The position numbers and the translations under genes were made by a program. This document shows positions 61,672 through 64,000 of a stretch of 64,000 nt of DNA, piece after piece (within the stretch, counting starts at the first letter, position 1; each line of letters starts with the position of its first letter). Below the pieces are notes generated by a model, which was not told the DNA's origin, ran no database searches, and worked only from the letters and a program-made list of their open reading frames with translations. The stretch comes from G963667675 sp964291545. GTDB taxonomy: Bacteria > Chloroflexota > Dehalococcoidia > Lucifugimonadales > UBA3495. The stretch is taken from positions 248,001 through 312,000 of the forward strand of contig OZ219861.1 in the NCBI GenBank assembly GCA_964291545.2, in the 5' to 3' direction.

Positions 61672-63033
61672 CTACCGTTCATCGTGTTCGTCCACAAGGT
61701 CAGGGTCTTCCCAAGGCTGGAGGCGGTCATCCGGGTTATCCGTCGAATGTAGCCTCCGTACCACGTACCGAGCAGTTACGGCGACCGACACGACAATTGC
61801 CAGGGCGCCCAGGACCAGGCCGCTGAAGTTCACCCAGGGGAAACCAGATCTATGGCTGCCGGGTTGAGGAGATGCCGGCTCCCCGCCGTCCGAAGACCAA
61901 CGGGAGTCCAGCTCGGAAACCCCGAACCCGTAGGCCTCCACCATTGCGTCTTCAACAGGTCGCCCCTCGGACAACTCATTCAGCATTTGCTGAAACCGTT
62001 CAACGCCAAACGCGTTTAGCATGAAGGCAACGACGCTCTCTGCCCGACGGTAGAAAGCGGGAATTTCATCCGGCGCCCCGGAGACGCTATTCATAGACGA
62101 CAGCGGCATGCTTCCCGGACTCAAGCTGACGCCGCTGTGGGGTACGCTTCCCGGCTCGACGTGACTGGCAAACCCCTCGTTCAACCAGGCTGGGAGGGGC
62201 AGCGCGTACCGGCCCAACGCCTGGTCCAACCAGAGGTGAGCAGTCTCGTGGACGATGATTCCAGGCCTGAATCCGATTGCCACAAATACGTCGCTGGATG
62301 GGAAAGCATATCCGCCAAAGACCCGGGCCTCGGCAATTGTCCTACTCAGGTGGGGAAACGCCGGACGGGCCTCGGCATGGCTGTTGTAGATTACCCCCTT
62401 GACCGGCCTGAAAGAGTCGATGCCGAGGAGGTCCAAGACATATGCCAAACGGCTTTCCACAGTTTGAGTTACCGCATCAACCTGAGATTGGGACAAGTCA
62501 TGGTAAATCAACTGAAGTCCGCCGATATGAAGCCGTTCCCAGACGAACCGGCCGTCGGTGTACTCGACCACTTTGGGGTCAGTATGATGCACGTTGCCTT
62601 CGACGTCGCTAAGGACATAGTAGTACTCCATCTCTGACCCGGGCGGTAGATAGTCTGGACCTGCGACGTCGATATTCAGATTTGCGTCAACCAGGGTTCC
62701 GGGGCTGAACTCGGGATAGGCATACGACCATACGTTGTTAGGCAGCAGACGATGCAAGAACCGTATCTCGACGATATCGGAATCCCCTTGGGCAGTAAGA
62801 GAGAAGCTCAAACCATTGGGGAACTCGACCCTCCGGCTCTCCGACAAGACCTCGATTCTACTGTCGGCGGCCTGCGCCGGCTGTGGCGGCTGCGTCGCAG
62901 CCCAGAACATCGCCGCTGCGGCAACTACTGCCGGCACCGCCCCAAGACAGAAAAACAGCCAATACCTGCAGCGCCGGAGTTCAACCCGCGATCGGGTCAC
63001 AACGGCACGGGGCTGTTGGAATTCCTGGGGCAA
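61672..63033 (-). CDS. Membrane-anchored HExxH peptidase (peptidase MA like)
   Basis: A 453-residue extracytoplasmic metalloprotease. An N-terminal helix near 25-45 (WLFFCLGAVPAVVAAAAMFWA), a beta domain, then the zinc motif HETAHLW near 269 with the downstream WLNEGFA glutamate of the gluzincin/peptidase-MA pattern. A C-terminal helix near 410-430 (GLVLGALAIVVSVAVTARYVV) ends in a basic, charged tail. It thus spans the membrane twice, with the catalytic domain outside. Substrate unknown. Start codon uncertain (TTG at 63033). The neighbouring cyclophilin suggests an envelope protein-quality unit. Confidence 0.8.
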   Translation of the reverse strand: MPQEFQQPRAVVTRSRVELRRCRYWLFFCLGAVPAVVAAAAMFWAATQPPQPAQAADSRIEVLSESRRVEFPNGLSFSLTAQGDSDIVEIRFLHRLLPNNVWSYAYPEFSPGTLVDANLNIDVAGPDYLPPGSEMEYYYVLSDVEGNVHHTDPKVVEYTDGRFVWERLHIGGLQLIYHDLSQSQVDAVTQTVESRLAYVLDLLGIDSFRPVKGVIYNSHAEARPAFPHLSRTIAEARVFGGYAFPSSDVFVAIGFRPGIIVHETAHLWLDQALGRYALPLPAWLNEGFASHVEPGSVPHSGVSLSPGSMPLSSMNSVSGAPDEIPAFYRRAESVVAFMLNAFGVERFQQMLNELSEGRPVEDAMVEAYGFGVSELDSRWSSDGGEPASPQPGSHRSGFPWVNFSGLVLGALAIVVSVAVTARYVVRRLHSTDNPDDRLQPWEDPDLVDEHDER

Positions 63034-63183
63034 TTTTGCTCAACCTGCACTGAGGGCTGCTCTAAGACGCGGGGACCTGCGTCTGACTTCCAGCATATTC
63101 GAATGAGGAACGAATTGGAATACAGCAACGCAGGCGCATTGCCCAGCTTGGGCCGGCGATAGGCCTGTGGGCTAATGGAGATA

Positions 63184-63212
63184 TTGTCAATTGTTGGAAA
63201 TACATCCATAAT
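63184..63212 (+). promoter_or_regulatory. Promoter of the luciferase-like oxidoreductase gene
   Basis: TTGTCA (63184-63189), 17-base spacer, CATAAT (63207-63212), leader of about 95 bases. The divergent peptidase gene lies on the other side. Confidence 0.55.
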
Positions 63213-63314
63213 GGGCCGGGCCGTCTCCCCAGGCGGGGTCGGCAAAACTGGACACGATCCCGAACGTGTGGCACGGCGGGAACTCTTGAGACCTGAACCG
63301 ACAGAGGAACTTTT

Positions 63315-64000
63315 ATGCATCTGGGAATGATCATGGAGTGCGACTACCGGCCGGGAGGAAGCCAGGAAGACGCCTTTAAGCAGGCGTTCTCTTTGGTAGA
63401 CCTGGCCGAAGACTCCGGAATGAGCGGAGTATGGCTGGCGGAACGGCATTTCGCCCCTCCCAAGGGACAGTTGGATTCCTCAGGCACCACAAACCCATCC
63501 ATCGCTTCTGTGCCCTTGGTGTTGGCCAGCGCCATAGCCGCCCGTACCGAACGGCTGCGCATAGGCATTGCAGTGGCGGTCTTACCCCTCTGTCACCCCG
63601 TTCGCATGGCGGAAGAGACCGCCACAGTGGACCATATCAGCCAAGGGAGGCTGGACTTCGGGGTTGGCCGCAGTTCCTTCACCAGGGCTTACGAAGGGTA
63701 CGGCATCCCCTACGGTGAAAGCCGGGAGCGGTTCCAGGAATCCCTGGACGTGATAATCAAGGCTTGGACACAAGAACGATTCTCCCACGAAGGTAAGTTC
63801 TTTACCATCGACGATCTTTCCGTCTTGCCCAAGCCCTATCAGAAACCGCACCCGCCTATCCGCATGGCAGCCAACAGCCCTGAGACCTTCGCCAGTGTGG
63901 GGAGCCAAGGGCTCCCGCTCTTCGTCGGTCTGCGGAGTTATTCACTTCCAGAGGTTGCCAAGCACATGGGAATCTACCGGGAGGCGCTGCGGGAAGCGGG
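63315..64000 (+). CDS. Luciferase-like (LLM class) flavin-dependent oxidoreductase, partial
   Basis: The N-terminal 228 residues of a bacterial luciferase-like monooxygenase that leaves the window. Typical segments: MHLGMIMECDYRPGGSQEDAFKQAFSLVDLAEDSGMSGVWLAERHF, RIGIAVAVLPLCHPVRMAEE, GRLDFGVGRSSFTRAYEGYG. It uses reduced FMN or F420 to oxidise or desulfonate small organics. GAGGAAC precedes the ATG at 63315. The C-terminus is outside the window. Confidence 0.9.
   Translation, partial: MHLGMIMECDYRPGGSQEDAFKQAFSLVDLAEDSGMSGVWLAERHFAPPKGQLDSSGTTNPSIASVPLVLASAIAARTERLRIGIAVAVLPLCHPVRMAEETATVDHISQGRLDFGVGRSSFTRAYEGYGIPYGESRERFQESLDVIIKAWTQERFSHEGKFFTIDDLSVLPKPYQKPHPPIRMAANSPETFASVGSQGLPLFVGLRSYSLPEVAKHMGIYREALREA

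Overview
The window looks like a piece of a Chloroflexota chromosome, most likely a SAR202/Dehalococcoidia-type lineage. This is inferred from family content, not from a marker phylogeny. The DNA is GC-rich. The two solute-binding lipoproteins carry long low-complexity acidic linkers behind a C-G-E lipobox. A tandem CaiB/BaiF CoA-transferase, an epoxide hydrolase, a fumarylacetoacetase-family hydrolase, a luciferase-like flavin oxidoreductase, a molybdenum hydroxylase subunit and an isobutyryl-CoA-mutase-like subunit suggest an aerobic or microaerobic degrader of diverse organic acids. A Rex repressor, a complete proton-type ATP synthase operon and an orphan 5S rRNA also fit.

Layout. 1-3.6 kb: a nuclease-methyltransferase fusion (Type IIG-like) translationally coupled to a two-helix membrane protein that runs off the edge. 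3.8-7.3 kb: repeat-rich spacer, then the conserved trio of circularly permuted ATP-grasp, alpha-E and transglutaminase. 7.5-11.2 kb: epoxide hydrolase, HAD phosphatase, FAH-family hydrolase, nitroreductase. 11.2-22.3 kb, all minus strand: a peptide-type ABC importer (fused double ATPase, two permeases, two binding proteins) with a double CoA-transferase in the middle; two of its promoters share the same -35 and -10 boxes. 22.6-27.7 kb: tRNA-Asp, an SDR, then DUF1800, DUF1501 (frameshifted) and NHL-repeat genes ended by a strong terminator. 27.8-34.8 kb: MFS transporter, family-5-like uracil-DNA glycosylase, MoaD/MoaE, RadA, ClpC. 35 kb: a lone 5S rRNA with its own promoter. 35.4-39.4 kb: a membrane Fe-S oxidoreductase resembling ETF:menaquinone oxidoreductases, a zinc-ribbon protein, an alpha/beta hydrolase, a small acidic protein behind a palindromic operator, and a DUF503 protein. 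39.6-48.2 kb: rex convergent with atpIBEFHAGDC, then a bifunctional-nuclease-domain protein. 48.2-49.0 kb: about 800 bases without a convincing gene but with a 19-bp perfect hairpin. 49.0-53.0 kb: coiled-coil protein, coaD (frameshifted), rsmD, ribF, tyrS. 53.2-64 kb: stand-alone acyl-CoA mutase large subunit, an EF-G-like GTPase, a lone molybdenum hydroxylase large subunit, sugar-nucleotide epimerase, lipoprotein cyclophilin, a membrane-anchored HExxH peptidase and the start of a luciferase-like oxidoreductase.

Promoters that can be read by eye fit a sigma-70 pattern with 17-18-base spacers. Two genes are lost to what look like single-base deletions (coaD at about 49853, DUF1501 at 26329-26334). 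Each interrupted span is one base short of a whole number of codons, so assembly errors are the default explanation, although the DUF1501 site is also a textbook -1 slippery heptamer. No CRISPR array, prophage or insertion sequence was seen. The most unusual items are the nuclease-methyltransferase/membrane pair at the left edge, the ATP-grasp/alpha-E/transglutaminase cassette, the orphan 5S gene and the isobutyryl-type active-site signature of the lone mutase.
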